The notes beneath the pieces are model-generated. The model saw only the letters and a list, made by a program, of their open reading frames with translations, made no database searches and was not told where the DNA came from. A stretch of DNA of 64,000 bases from Ruegeria atlantica (GTDB lineage: Bacteria > Pseudomonadota > Alphaproteobacteria > Rhodobacterales > Rhodobacteraceae): the NCBI RefSeq assembly GCF_013032005.1, contig NZ_WQBE01000011.1, forward strand, positions 62,001-126,000. Direction: 5' to 3'. Made by a program: the position numbers and the translations under genes. Every line of letters begins with the position of its first letter. Position 1 is the first letter of the stretch. Shown piece by piece: positions 1 through 8,505 of the stretch.

Positions 1-296
1 GTCAGAGGTACGGACGAGGGGTAAAGTTTATACACCCGCTGGTCGTCGGACCAGTAATGTAACGCGCGCGAGACGGTATCGACCAGAATGGCCCCGTTAT
101 TTGTGTTCGAGAAATAGGGTTGCCAATCCAACGCACGAAAGCCCGAGATATTTCGCCGCACATTGGGTTCCGCCTCGGGTGCGGGGCGCAGCGGGTCGCC
201 GGGAATGTATTGCGCAATCGCAGGTGAGGCCAGCAGGGCTGAAGCCCCGGCCAGGAATCCGCGACGGGAAGCTACATGAATGTGTTTCTTGACCAT
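1..296 (-). CDS. L,D-transpeptidase family protein, N-terminal part (cut by window edge)
   Basis: Only the first 98 codons are in the window and the frame is open to base 1. The product starts with a twin-arginine style signal (SRRGFLAGASALLASPAIA), so the mature protein should be periplasmic. The stretch after it (NVRRNISGFRALDWQPYF, then NNGAILVDTVSRALHYW) resembles the N-terminus of roseobacter L,D-transpeptidases of the ErfK/YbiS/YcfS/YnhG family, which cross-link peptidoglycan stem peptides with a catalytic cysteine. That cysteine would lie beyond the edge and cannot be checked. The ATG is supported by an AAAGGA about 8 bases upstream. The divergent neighbour at 466 is also an envelope protein. 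Confidence 0.7.
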   Translation of the reverse strand, partial: MVKKHIHVASRRGFLAGASALLASPAIAQYIPGDPLRPAPEAEPNVRRNISGFRALDWQPYFSNTNNGAILVDTVSRALHYWSDDQRVYKLYPSSVPL

Positions 297-465
297 GAGG
301 GGCGGTCCTTTGCTAAGGCCAGTCTGAAAATCTGTCGTATTCTATTGCCAGAATGCTTCAGTCGCAAATCAAACCGGCAGAATCACGCAGAATGGGTCCA
401 TTGTGCGTTTGCTCAAGACGGTCTGTCACGCTATGCCGTAGATTAACACAATCATCAGGTCGATC

Positions 466-981
466 ATGACGCGTATTATTTCACTACTGTTTGCCTGCTT
501 TATTGCGCTGGCCGCATGTACACCCAGCAGCACCCCGACATATGGATCGGATGGCCGGCCGCTGCCGACCGTCTACAAAATCCGGGGCAATCCCGAAAAA
601 CTGCAGTTCCGCATGCTTGATTCGGTCAACGCACTGCGTCAGGCGCAGGGCTTGCAGTCAGTGCAGCTGAATTCGCAGCTTAATGCCGCGGCTGCCACCC
701 ACGCCAAGGACATGGCACGGCAAAACCGCCCATGGCATTTTGGGTCGGACGGATCATCGCCAATCGACCGCGCACAGCGCGTGGGCTATTTTGGCACGTT
801 CCTGGGCGAAGCAATTTCCGAGACCTATGAAACCGAAACCGAAACGCTGGCCGCCTGGATGCAGGAACCTGGTCCGCGCTCGGTGATTTTGGACCCCAAG
901 GCCACGCAGATGGGTTTTGCATGGCATCAGGAAGGTGGCGGGAAAATCTGGTGGACGCTGGAAATGGGCGCTGGCGGTTAA
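466..981 (+). CDS. CAP-domain (SCP/PR-1-like) lipoprotein
   Basis: A 171-residue protein with a lipoprotein signal: hydrophobic residues 4-15 followed by the lipobox LAAC, so Cys18 would be lipidated and the protein anchored in the envelope. The body reads as a CAP/SCP domain: an N-terminal helix with the LDSVNALRQAQG pattern, a helix with THAKDMARQNRPWHF where the His and nearby acidic residues form the usual CAP cleft, and a C-terminal strand ending KIWWTLEMG. CAP proteins in bacteria have varied and mostly undefined roles. The gene stands alone and ends just before a strong bidirectional terminator, convergent with ptsN. Confidence 0.8.
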   Translation: MTRIISLLFACFIALAACTPSSTPTYGSDGRPLPTVYKIRGNPEKLQFRMLDSVNALRQAQGLQSVQLNSQLNAAAATHAKDMARQNRPWHFGSDGSSPIDRAQRVGYFGTFLGEAISETYETETETLAAWMQEPGPRSVILDPKATQMGFAWHQEGGGKIWWTLEMGAGG

Positions 982-1003
982 CCGCAACCCCATCCAAAAA
1001 ACG

Positions 1004-1034
1004 AAAAAGCCCCCGGAAAACCGGGGGCTTTTTT
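1004..1034. terminator. bidirectional rho-independent terminator
   Basis: A stem of AGCCCCCGG and CCGGGGGCT around an AAAA loop, flanked by an A-run on the left and a T-run on the right. It can therefore end transcription of the CAP lipoprotein gene on + and of ptsN on -, which converge here. Confidence 0.93.
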
Positions 1035-1049
1035 CATATCCTTAAAGGC

Positions 1050-1514
1050 TTAGGCCGCTTGCATAGACTGCGCTTCGGTCAAAATCGCATACAACTTGAC
1101 CGGGTCCGGGTTGGCCCGCAACTTGGCGCAGACCGAAGTGTCACGCAGGGTGCGGGACACCAACGCCAGTGCTTTCAGATGATCCACCCCGGCCTCTTCT
1201 GGGGCGAACAGGGCAAAGGCGATATCGACCGGCTGGCGGTCAACCGATCCGAAATCGATCGGTTTTTCCAACATGACAAACACGCCTGAAACGTTTTCCA
1301 ATTCAGCCATACGGGCATGCGGCAAAGCCACGCCATGCCCCACACCAGTCGGCCCCAGGCTTTCCCGTTCCAGCAGCCCTTCGACAACAATCTGGGCATC
1401 AAGGCCCAACGCTGCCTCAGCCACATCCGCAATTTCCTGAAACAACCGCTTCTTGCTGGAAGCGGCGGACAGTACGCGAACTGCTTCGGGCTTCAATATG
1501 CTCGAAAGCTCCAT
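1050..1514 (-). CDS. ptsN: PTS IIA-like nitrogen regulatory protein PtsN (EIIA-Ntr)
   Basis: A 154-residue EIIA domain of the nitrogen-related phosphotransferase system. It accepts phosphate from NPr and acts as a regulator, not a sugar transporter. The phosphohistidine motif is visible as GVALPHAR, within the conserved segment LGPTGVGHGVALPHAR. I chose the ATG giving MELSSILKP because GGAGCG lies 6 bases upstream; the open frame extends nine codons further without a comparable site. It is the last gene of the leftward lptC-lptA-lptB-hpf-ptsN run. The classic neighbour rpoN is absent from between lptB and hpf. Confidence 0.93.
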   Translation of the reverse strand: MELSSILKPEAVRVLSAASSKKRLFQEIADVAEAALGLDAQIVVEGLLERESLGPTGVGHGVALPHARMAELENVSGVFVMLEKPIDFGSVDRQPVDIAFALFAPEEAGVDHLKALALVSRTLRDTSVCAKLRANPDPVKLYAILTEAQSMQAA

Positions 1515-1575
1515 GATTACGCTCCATGGCGATGCCCCCACATTTGCAGGGGCCTGCCTTTGCTATTCTTGCCTG

Positions 1576-2139
1576 TTACGGATCGATCCAGCCGATATTA
1601 CCGTCCTCCCGACGATAAACGACGTTCAATCCGTCCTTGTTTTCATTCCGGAACACCAGCACCGGGGCGCCGGCCAGTTCCATCTGCATGACGGCTTCAC
1701 CAACACTCAGCGATGGGATCTTGGTTTCCATCTCAGCCACGATCATCGGCTGCAGAGATTCGGGTTCGGCTGCCGAGTCAGATTCGTCAGAGGCGAGGAT
1801 ATAGGACGACGCCCCAAAGAGTTCAACAGGCTCAGACCGATCCTTGTGGTGATCCTTCAAACGCCGCTTATACCGGCGCAGCTGTGTTTCCATCTTGTCG
1901 CAGCAACCTTCGAACGCTGCATAGATTTCAGTTGCATGAGCTTTGGCCTGCGCCGTCAGCCCCGTAGAAAGATGTACGGTGGTTTCGCATACATATTCAT
2001 GCGCTGAACGGGAAAAGACGACGTTGGCATCTGTCGGACGCTGGGCATATTTGCCCACAACCTCGCCCAGTTCGGTCTGCACGTGAGTTTGCAGCGCCGC
2101 GCCGATGTCGATCTGTTTTCCGCTGATTTGGTAACGCAT
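1576..2139 (-). CDS. hpf: ribosome hibernation promoting factor, long form
   Basis: 187 residues. The N-terminal S30AE domain (about 1-105, starting MRYQISGKQIDIG) binds the 30S decoding region, and the C-terminal domain (about 130-187, with PVLVFRNENKDGLNVVYRRED) dimerises to make 100S ribosomes. This two-domain length defines long HPF, the usual alphaproteobacterial form. An AAGGAGATCAC precedes the chosen ATG, so the nine extra upstream codons were dropped. It sits 61 bases before ptsN and 252 bases after lptB; the long upstream gap suggests that it has its own promoter. Confidence 0.93.
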   Translation of the reverse strand: MRYQISGKQIDIGAALQTHVQTELGEVVGKYAQRPTDANVVFSRSAHEYVCETTVHLSTGLTAQAKAHATEIYAAFEGCCDKMETQLRRYKRRLKDHHKDRSEPVELFGASSYILASDESDSAAEPESLQPMIVAEMETKIPSLSVGEAVMQMELAGAPVLVFRNENKDGLNVVYRREDGNIGWIDP

Positions 2140-2391
2140 GTGATCTCCTTCACAATTCACACCCATTCTTACGTCACGTTACGCGACGCACGTGTTTTTA
2201 TCGGGTGGGGGAAAAAGGCATATCCTGCAGTAGCCGCGCCATTTGCCCTTCCAGGAAGGGGCATCGTGATCCAGACGGAAACCGAAGAAATGCCATGACC
2301 CAATTGAGGCAAGAGACGGCGGGAGAGTCAATCAAAACAGACGTGTATATACGTGATTTCCGCCATGCAGTCGGCGCATTTCTGCGCAAGC

Positions 2392-3150
2392 CTATGATAT
2401 ACGGAAATTTTCACCCAGATAGACACGGCGGACGTTCTCATTTTCGACCACTTCGTCCGGGGTACCGGACATCAGCACCTGACCGTCATGCAGGATATAG
2501 GCGCGATCCACAATCTCCAACGTTTCCCGCACGTTGTGGTCGGTGATCAGAACCCCGATACCGCGTTTTTTCAGATCAGCGACCAGGTGGCGGATATCGC
2601 CCACGCTGATCGGGTCGACACCCGCAAAAGGTTCATCCAACAGCAGGTATTTCGGATCGGCCGCCAGACAGCGCGCAATTTCAACCCGGCGGCGTTCACC
2701 GCCCGACAAGGCCAGCGCGGGTGCCCGGCGTAGGTGTTCAATCGAAAAATCCGATAGCAGCTCTTCCAGCCGCTCTTTGCGGCGATGGGCATGGCGGACG
2801 GTGATATCCAGAACCGAGGCGATGTTGTCCTCGACGCTCATGCCGCGGAAGATCGACATCTCTTGCGGCAGATAACCGATGCCCAAACGCGCGCGGCGGT
2901 ACATCGGCAAGGTCGTTACGGTCTGCCCGTCGATCGTAACCGTGCCCGCCTCAGGGAAGACCAGCCCGGCAACCGAGTAGAACGTGGTGGTTTTGCCCGA
3001 CCCGTTAGGACCCAGCAGCGCCACGACCTCGGACCGGTCAAGCGTCATCGACACATCGCGGATCACGGTCTTTTTGCTATAGGATTTCCGCAGCTTTTCT
3101 ATTCTGAGGCCGGATTGCCCCTCGGCCACGGTCAGTTCAGGCCGCGCCAT
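2392..3150 (-). CDS. lptB: LPS export ABC transporter ATP-binding protein LptB
   Basis: The cytoplasmic ATPase that powers extraction of lipopolysaccharide from the inner membrane with LptFG and LptC. All ABC motifs are visible in the 252-residue protein: Walker A GPNGSGKTT (about 47-55), Q-loop LPQEMS, signature LSGGERRR (about 148-155), Walker B YLLLDEPF with the catalytic Glu, and the H-loop TDHNV. The ATG at 3150 shares its first base with the lptA stop (TGATG); an in-frame TTG one codon earlier is less likely. lptC, lptA and lptB lie in that order, as in most proteobacteria. Confidence 0.96.
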   Translation of the reverse strand: MARPELTVAEGQSGLRIEKLRKSYSKKTVIRDVSMTLDRSEVVALLGPNGSGKTTTFYSVAGLVFPEAGTVTIDGQTVTTLPMYRRARLGIGYLPQEMSIFRGMSVEDNIASVLDITVRHAHRRKERLEELLSDFSIEHLRRAPALALSGGERRRVEIARCLAADPKYLLLDEPFAGVDPISVGDIRHLVADLKKRGIGVLITDHNVRETLEIVDRAYILHDGQVLMSGTPDEVVENENVRRVYLGENFRIS

Positions 3151-3641
3151 CAATTATTGCCCTGCTGCAGGATGGTTTTGACATTGCCTGTCATCGTTGC
3201 CGTGCCAGTGGTCAGATCAGCATTCATCTGATCGCCGCTGATGGTGCTGGGCCCCTGCGTTAGCAGCACATTGCCCTTCATCACGATCACACCTGAATCA
3301 ATGGTGTATTCGGCCCAGTCACCCTCGGCCGCGTCGGGCGGGCTGACCAGAACCACATCTTCGGTCGCTTCCATCCGCTCGATACCCGAGCGATCCTCAT
3401 TATACAGAACCAGCACCCGTTCAGCGGTCAGGCGCATTTCCCCCTGAATGACGATCACATTGCCCACAAATTCGGCCGAGCCGTTTTCTTGATTGACGTT
3501 GAGGGTTTCCGAGGTCACTTCGACCGGCAGCGAAGGGTCAGCCTTGACCGCGCCAAACGCAACCTGAGTCTCCTGCGCCGCCGCAGAAAAAGCACCAAGT
3601 GTCAGTACAAGGCAAAGTGGAACAAATCGAAAATCGAACAC
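3150..3641 (-). CDS. lptA: LPS transport periplasmic protein LptA
   Basis: A 163-residue protein with a cleavable signal peptide (LCLVLTLGAFSAAA, cleavage near residue 22) and an OstA-like beta-jellyroll. It should form the periplasmic bridge that carries LPS between LptC and LptD. Typical OstA segments are visible: VTSETLNVNQENGSAEF followed by GNVIVIQGEMRLTAERV. The start is a GTG with only a weak ribosome-binding site, probably because translation is coupled to lptC, whose stop lies three bases upstream. Downstream it overlaps lptB by one base. Confidence 0.9.
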   Translation of the reverse strand: MFDFRFVPLCLVLTLGAFSAAAQETQVAFGAVKADPSLPVEVTSETLNVNQENGSAEFVGNVIVIQGEMRLTAERVLVLYNEDRSGIERMEATEDVVLVSPPDAAEGDWAEYTIDSGVIVMKGNVLLTQGPSTISGDQMNADLTTGTATMTGNVKTILQQGNN

Positions 3642-3644
3642 AGG

Positions 3645-4244
3645 TTATCTTTCTGCTTTTTCAGGCTCGTATATCAGCTTCACGCCGTCTGTAAAAATAA
3701 TATGGACCGGTCCGTCCTTTTTTTCCGTTCCAAAGGTCATGCCACCTGCTGAAATGTTGCCGAGAATCCCGGTGCCGTGCACCTCACCCGGCGCGTCACC
3801 GCGAATTTCATCCAGCGCGGTGTTCAGCAGATCGGTTGTGATCTCGGTGCCATCGGTCGAGGTGATGACCACATCGCCAATAAAGGTCGCGGTGTTTTTG
3901 TCGGGGCGGATCATGCCAGAGTTGGAATCCAACGTGATAACGCCGCCGCCCGAAAGGCCCAGGCGGCCCCGGAACTCGGCCGCTGTCGGGGTGGAAACTT
4001 CGGTGCCCTGCGTGGCGCGGGTTGCTTGGATCTGGACCTCTTCGCCCTTGCGCGTGGTGCCGCGGTAGTTTGGCTGCGTCACCACCTGATCGGCCAACCG
4101 TTCGTCGATATCCTGTTGGGAAAAGGGCACGGACACATTGGTTTCGATGCTGCGCGACAGCAAGAACACAGTGGACAGCATCAAGATGGCCACCAACGGC
4201 AGCACCACCTTAAAAAACTGAACCATGCGTGAATGTCCGTCCAC
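3645..4244 (-). CDS. lptC: LPS export periplasmic protein LptC
   Basis: 199 residues: one N-terminal transmembrane helix (about 9-29, VVLPLVAILMLSTVFLLS) and a periplasmic OstA-like domain with regular strands such as GVITLDSNSGMIRPDKNTATF and INSAGGM-type turns. LptC receives LPS from LptBFG and passes it to LptA. The start is a GTG preceded by TAGGGG; an internal ATG six codons later is possible. It lies 14 bases after kdsD and three before lptA, so the genes are probably one transcript that links Kdo synthesis to LPS export. Confidence 0.88.
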   Translation of the reverse strand: MDGHSRMVQFFKVVLPLVAILMLSTVFLLSRSIETNVSVPFSQQDIDERLADQVVTQPNYRGTTRKGEEVQIQATRATQGTEVSTPTAAEFRGRLGLSGGGVITLDSNSGMIRPDKNTATFIGDVVITSTDGTEITTDLLNTALDEIRGDAPGEVHGTGILGNISAGGMTFGTEKKDGPVHIIFTDGVKLIYEPEKAER

Positions 4245-4258
4245 CGCTCAGCCCCTAC

Positions 4259-5221
4259 CTAGCCCAGACCGACGCGCAAGCAGTCGTGGATGTGCAGCAG
4301 CCCCTCGGCCTGCCCCTGTCCTTCGGGATCAACTACAAACAGCGAGGTGATCTTGCGATCGTTCATGATCGCAACCGCCTCTTCCGCCATAGCGTTTGGT
4401 GCAATGGTCATCGGGTTGCGGGTCATCACTTCTTCGGTAGTTCTGTTCAGCAACCCGTCCATGTTCCGGCGCAAGTCACCATCCGTGACGATGCCCATCA
4501 GGCGGCCCGCCTCGTCGGTCACGCCGACGACACCAAAGCTTTTCTGGCTCATGACCAGCAAGGCTTCGCTCATCGGGGTGCCAACAGGCACCACGGGCAG
4601 GTCGGCATGCATCAGATCGCGCACAGTGGACAGCTGCGCCCCCAGTTTGCCGCCGGGGTGGAAGGCGCGGAAATCCTCGGGCTGGAAGTCGCGGTATTTC
4701 ATCAGCGCAATGGCTAACGCATCGCCCATCGCCAATGTCAGCGTGGTCGAGATCGAGGGCACCATGCCGAACCCGCAGGCCTCACCCAGCGACGGGATCA
4801 GCAGATGCACATCGGCCTGCTTCATCAACGTGCTTTCCGGCTTGCTGGACAGGCCGATCAGCGGAATGCCAAAGCGGCGGGTAAAGGCCAGCAGGTTTAC
4901 CAGTTCCGGTGCCTCGCCCGAATTGGAAATCGCCACAACCACATCACCTTTGGAGACCATGCCCAGATCCCCATGGCTGGCCTCGGCCGGATGCACGAAA
5001 TAGGCCGGTGTGCCGGTGCTGGCCAGCGTCGCGGCGATCTTGTGGCCAATATGGCCGGATTTGCCGATGCCGCTGATGATGATGCGACCCGGGGCCTGCA
5101 GGATCATCTGCACGGCTTCGGCAAAGTGCTCGTCCAGACTGTCGGCCAGCACGTCCAGCGCGCGGGCCTCGTCGGTGACGACCTGTTTGGCGGTTCTCAG
5201 AAAGGACTCGTTATCAGTCAT
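4259..5221 (-). CDS. kdsD: D-arabinose 5-phosphate isomerase (KdsD/KpsF family)
   Basis: Interconverts ribulose 5-phosphate and arabinose 5-phosphate, the first step toward Kdo of the LPS inner core. The 320-residue protein has the family layout: an N-terminal SIS domain (about 40-170, with ISGIGKSGHIG and a conserved FVHPAEASHGDLG) and two CBS domains (about 205-320). The ATG overlaps the stop of the exoribonuclease gene upstream by four bases (ATGA), and lptC follows after 14 bases. This is the normal genetic neighbourhood in alphaproteobacteria. Confidence 0.94.
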   Translation of the reverse strand: MTDNESFLRTAKQVVTDEARALDVLADSLDEHFAEAVQMILQAPGRIIISGIGKSGHIGHKIAATLASTGTPAYFVHPAEASHGDLGMVSKGDVVVAISNSGEAPELVNLLAFTRRFGIPLIGLSSKPESTLMKQADVHLLIPSLGEACGFGMVPSISTTLTLAMGDALAIALMKYRDFQPEDFRAFHPGGKLGAQLSTVRDLMHADLPVVPVGTPMSEALLVMSQKSFGVVGVTDEAGRLMGIVTDGDLRRNMDGLLNRTTEEVMTRNPMTIAPNAMAEEAVAIMNDRKITSLFVVDPEGQGQAEGLLHIHDCLRVGLG

Positions 5222-5832
5222 GAGTGTGCAAAGATATCCGTTTCGGGCCAGCCTGCGAGGTCAAGTTTCGCACGCGTCGGCAAGAAGTCAAAACACGCCT
5301 GCGCCATCTCAGCACGGCCTTCGCGGGCCAAACGCCCGTCCAGCGCATCGCGTAGCTGATGCAAGTACAGAACGTCCGAGGCCGCATATTCCAGCTGAGC
5401 GTCGGTCAGGGTTTCGGCCCCCCAGTCGCTCATCTGCTGCTGCTTCGAAATATCGACACCAATCAGCTCCTGACACAGGTTCTTCAGGCCATGACGGTCG
5501 GTATAGGTGCGCACCAGACGGCTGGCGATCTTGGTGCAATAGACCGGCGCGGCCAGTGCGCCAAAGGTGTGGTACATCGCGGCAATGTCAAACCGTCCAA
5601 AATGGAATAGCTTTAACACGTGGGGGTTTTCCAACATGGCGCACAGGTTTGGTGCCTGCGTCTGGCCCTTTTCAACCTGCACGATATGGCTGTTGCCGTC
5701 GCCGCCCGACATCTGGATCACGCACAGGCGGTCGCGATGCGGGTTCAGCCCCATGGTTTCGCAATCAATGGCCACCACAGGGCCTAGGTCCAACCCGTCC
5801 GGCAGGTCGTTTTTATAAAGATGGTTCGCCAC
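5218..5832 (-). CDS. rnd: ribonuclease D-like 3'-5' exonuclease (DEDDy)
   Basis: A 204-residue exonuclease domain with the DEDDy signature: VVAIDCETMGL supplies the first Asp and Glu, FHFGRFDIAAM the second Asp, and YAASDVLYL the Tyr and last Asp. Full-length RNase D also has HRDC domains; they are missing here, giving the short form common in alphaproteobacteria. It probably trims stable RNA 3' ends. The start is a GTG with an AAGGAAG site, and the ATGA overlap with kdsD implies co-translation. Confidence 0.87.
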   Translation of the reverse strand: MANHLYKNDLPDGLDLGPVVAIDCETMGLNPHRDRLCVIQMSGGDGNSHIVQVEKGQTQAPNLCAMLENPHVLKLFHFGRFDIAAMYHTFGALAAPVYCTKIASRLVRTYTDRHGLKNLCQELIGVDISKQQQMSDWGAETLTDAQLEYAASDVLYLHQLRDALDGRLAREGRAEMAQACFDFLPTRAKLDLAGWPETDIFAHS

Positions 5833-6029
5833 GGGGTCTTCCTTTATGCGATATCGCCCCCGAGATAGGAGGTTTGGCCCGTAAACTCAACGCCATCAAT
5901 AGAATGCGACAAACATGCGCGGATTTCTTGACCCCACCTGCTTTGACACGAAAATGGATAAGGCCGCCGTGCGTCTGGCATTAAGCAGGCCCTGACGCGA
6001 CGCCAATTGAAAAAAGGTCCGAACCGCCG

Positions 6030-7262
6030 ATGCTGAGTGTCCTGCGAAACCGAACCTATCGCCATTTGCTGGGCGCTCAGGTCGTTGCGTTGACGGGCAC
6101 CGGTTTGGCGACAATTGCGTTGGGGCTACTGGCTTATGATCTGGCAGGTGGCGCGGCCAGTCTGGTGTTGGGCACCGCGCTGACGATCAAGATGGTGGCT
6201 TATGTGGTCGTCGCCCCACTTGCAGCAGCCTTCGCAGAGCGGCTCGACCGCCGCCGGATGCTAGTGACGTTGGATCTGGTGCGTGCAGCGGTCGCCGTCT
6301 GCCTGCCTTTCGTGACCGAGATCTGGCAGATTTATGTGCTGATCTTTGCCCTGCAATCCGCCTCAGCCGGGTTCACCCCGGCGTTTCAGGCCACCATCCC
6401 TGACGTGCTGACCGATGAGCAGGACTATACCAAGGCGCTCTCCCTGTCGCGGCTTGCCTATGATCTTGAAGGCCTGCTCAGTCCTGCTCTGGCCGCAGCG
6501 CTTTTGCTGTTCGTCAGTTTCGACAGCCTGTTCTGGGGTACGGGCCTGGGGTTCATCGCCTCGGCACTGTTGGTGGTGTCGGTTGCCCTGCCCTCACCCA
6601 AACCGACAAGACGCCGTGGAATTTATGACCGTACGACACGCGGCATTCGTCTGTACCTGCATACACCCAGACTGCGCGGATTACTTGCCCTGACTTGGAC
6701 AGCAGCGACCCTCAGCGCGATGATTATCGTCAATACGGTTGTAATTGTACGGTCCGATTTGGGCCTGTCGGAAAGCGCTGTGGCCATAGCGTTGGCCGGG
6801 TTCGGCGGCGGTTCGATGCTGGCCGCATTTGCCCTGCCCAAACTGTTAGATCGGTTCATGGACCGCACCGTTATGCTGAGCGGGGCCATTTTCGGAATCC
6901 TGGCAATTGGTCTCTCTGCCATCCTGTTCGCGGGCATGCCGATCTCTCTGATCGGTCTCGCAATACTCTGGGCCTGCATCGGGTTTGGCTATTCCGCCAC
7001 GCTGACGCCTTCGGGCCGGTTGCTGACCCGCTCGACCCGATCCGAAGACCGACCAGCCGTGTTTGCCGCCCAGTTCACCCTGTCGCACGCCTGCTGGCTG
7101 GTGCTATATCCACTGACCGGCTGGATCATGACCACAACCAGCACGGCAGCAACGTTGGGTTGGATGACCCTGATCGCGGCCCCCGGGGTTATGGTGGCCC
7201 TTGTGATCTGGCCGCGTTCGGACCGGAAAGCCGTTTCAAAAGAACGTGCTGACATGTCTTGA
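6030..7262 (+). CDS. major facilitator superfamily transporter
   Basis: A 410-residue inner-membrane protein with about twelve hydrophobic segments and an MFS-type charged loop between helices 2 and 3 (ERLDRRRML). The first half contains AQVVALTGTGLATIALGLLA, a drug/metabolite exporter-like start resembling the enterobactin-exporter group (EntS-like). The substrate cannot be told from sequence. An Lrp-family regulator follows 36 bases downstream and might control or respond to it. An AAGGTCC lies before the ATG. Confidence 0.82.
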   Translation: MLSVLRNRTYRHLLGAQVVALTGTGLATIALGLLAYDLAGGAASLVLGTALTIKMVAYVVVAPLAAAFAERLDRRRMLVTLDLVRAAVAVCLPFVTEIWQIYVLIFALQSASAGFTPAFQATIPDVLTDEQDYTKALSLSRLAYDLEGLLSPALAAALLLFVSFDSLFWGTGLGFIASALLVVSVALPSPKPTRRRGIYDRTTRGIRLYLHTPRLRGLLALTWTAATLSAMIIVNTVVIVRSDLGLSESAVAIALAGFGGGSMLAAFALPKLLDRFMDRTVMLSGAIFGILAIGLSAILFAGMPISLIGLAILWACIGFGYSATLTPSGRLLTRSTRSEDRPAVFAAQFTLSHACWLVLYPLTGWIMTTTSTAATLGWMTLIAAPGVMVALVIWPRSDRKAVSKERADMS

Positions 7263-7275
7263 GCCCCCCTGCCCC

Positions 7276-7297
7276 GGTGCATTACACCTTGGTGCAT
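7276..7297 (+). promoter_or_regulatory. GGTGCAT direct repeat before the Lrp-family gene
   Basis: The heptamer GGTGCAT occurs twice with a 15-base period (7276 and 7291), and the first copy is part of GGTG-N5-CACC. Lrp-type regulators often bind repeated half-sites at their own promoters, so this could be an autoregulatory site. The second copy ends one base before the start codon, which also fits a site that masks translation. Inference only. Confidence 0.3.
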
Positions 7298-7298
7298 C

Positions 7299-7727
7299 AT
7301 GGATCAGCTAGACCGTCGCATCATCGCCGCCCTGCAGCACAACGCTCGCGAATCGACCACCAAGATTGCCGCGAAGCTGGGCGTGGCCCGAACCACCGTT
7401 CATGAACGCATCAGCCGCATGGAAGAGCGTGGCGTGATCGCAGGCTATTCGGTGGTTCTGAACAGCCCCGAAGACGCCCCGCGCGTACAGGTGGTCGTGC
7501 TGCTGGAAGTGCAGCAAAAGGAAACCAAGCGTATCATCAATCGGCTTGAGGCTTACCCCGAGGTCAAGCTCTGCCTGTCGATAAATGGCGAGTTCGACCT
7601 GCTGCTATCGGCCGAGGCCCCGCGGATCGAAGATCTGGATATTCTGGTTGATGATCTGGCCAAGATCCCCGGCGTGCTGCGCACCAATACCAGCGTTGTC
7701 TTCGGCCGCCGGATTGATCGAATCTGA
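7299..7727 (+). CDS. Lrp/AsnC family transcriptional regulator
   Basis: 142 residues with the standard two parts. The N-terminal helix-turn-helix (about 1-50) begins MDQLDRRIIAALQHNAR and contains TKIAAKLGVARTTVHERI as recognition region. The C-terminal RAM/AsnC ligand-binding domain (about 65-140) includes VVLLEVQQKETKRI and GEFDLLLSAEA. Such proteins form octamers and sense amino acids. It follows the MFS transporter closely and on the same strand, which makes the transporter a plausible target. The effector is unknown. Confidence 0.9.
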   Translation: MDQLDRRIIAALQHNARESTTKIAAKLGVARTTVHERISRMEERGVIAGYSVVLNSPEDAPRVQVVVLLEVQQKETKRIINRLEAYPEVKLCLSINGEFDLLLSAEAPRIEDLDILVDDLAKIPGVLRTNTSVVFGRRIDRI

Positions 7728-7800
7728 ACGGCTGATAACCCTCTGTAAACCCTAGCAGGACTAGCTTGGCCGGGACTGATCAGAATCCCGGACCGGCAGA

Positions 7801-8496
7801 ATGCCCCATCGTTTGATCTTTGGCCTGAGTTTGCTTGCGTTGAGTGCGGCGCAACAGGTCTTTGCCATGCCCGATGCCGGCGGGGCGGGCATTTGCGATG
7901 CAGCCGCGCGCCGCGCTGCCCAATCCCAGGGTGTACCACTGGATGTCTTACGCGCGATTGCGCGGGTGGAAACCGGGCGGTTGCGCGGCGGGCAGTTGGA
8001 ACCCTGGCCCTGGACCATCAATGTCGAAGGGCAAGGATACTGGTTCACGTCCGAGTTTGAGGCGAAATCTTACGTTTTCGACATTTTCAAAGCAGGCAAG
8101 CGCAGCTTTGACATCGGCTGTTTTCAGATCAATTACCGTTGGCACGGCAAGGCATTCCGGTCCATCGACGCCATGTTCGACCCGGATGAAAACGCCACCT
8201 ACGCCGCCCGGTTTCTGAATGAACTGTATGCCGAGCTTGGATCGTGGCCCGCAGCCGTTGGGGCCTATCATTCCCGCACACCATCGCTGGCCAATGCTTA
8301 CTCGGGCCGGTTTCAGACCGTACTGGCACAACTGGATCAATCCTTGCCCACTGCCCCGGAACGGGCCGCGCGCGACCCGTTAACCACCGCCGCAACCCCT
8401 CTGATCCCGGTCAATCTGCCACAACCGGGTGGCGGCGCGCTGGGGTCGCTGGTTCCGCCTTCGGGCACTGCCACCGCCTTTATCTCGTTCAACTAG
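7801..8496 (+). CDS. flagellar lytic transglycosylase (SltF-like)
   Basis: 231 residues: a Sec signal peptide (about 1-22, ending AQQVFA) and an SLT-type lysozyme-like domain (about 30-170). The catalytic Glu is Glu57 in AIARVETG, followed by the family blocks SFDIGCFQINYRWHG, FDPDENATYAARFL and WPAAVGAYHS. The C-terminal 60 residues are Pro/Ala/Gly-rich and probably disordered. It lies 9 bases before flhA. In Rhodobacter sphaeroides a Sec-exported transglycosylase, SltF, opens peptidoglycan for the flagellar rod; the same job is likely here because no muramidase-type flgJ is present in the locus. Confidence 0.83.
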   Translation: MPHRLIFGLSLLALSAAQQVFAMPDAGGAGICDAAARRAAQSQGVPLDVLRAIARVETGRLRGGQLEPWPWTINVEGQGYWFTSEFEAKSYVFDIFKAGKRSFDIGCFQINYRWHGKAFRSIDAMFDPDENATYAARFLNELYAELGSWPAAVGAYHSRTPSLANAYSGRFQTVLAQLDQSLPTAPERAARDPLTTAATPLIPVNLPQPGGGALGSLVPPSGTATAFISFN

Positions 8497-8505
8497 GAGG
8501 CATGC

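Noticed and set aside
2198..2389. 63-codon minus-strand frame in the gap between lptB and hpf
   Set aside because: No ribosome-binding site and no likeness to RpoN or any small protein; the gap more likely holds the hpf promoter.
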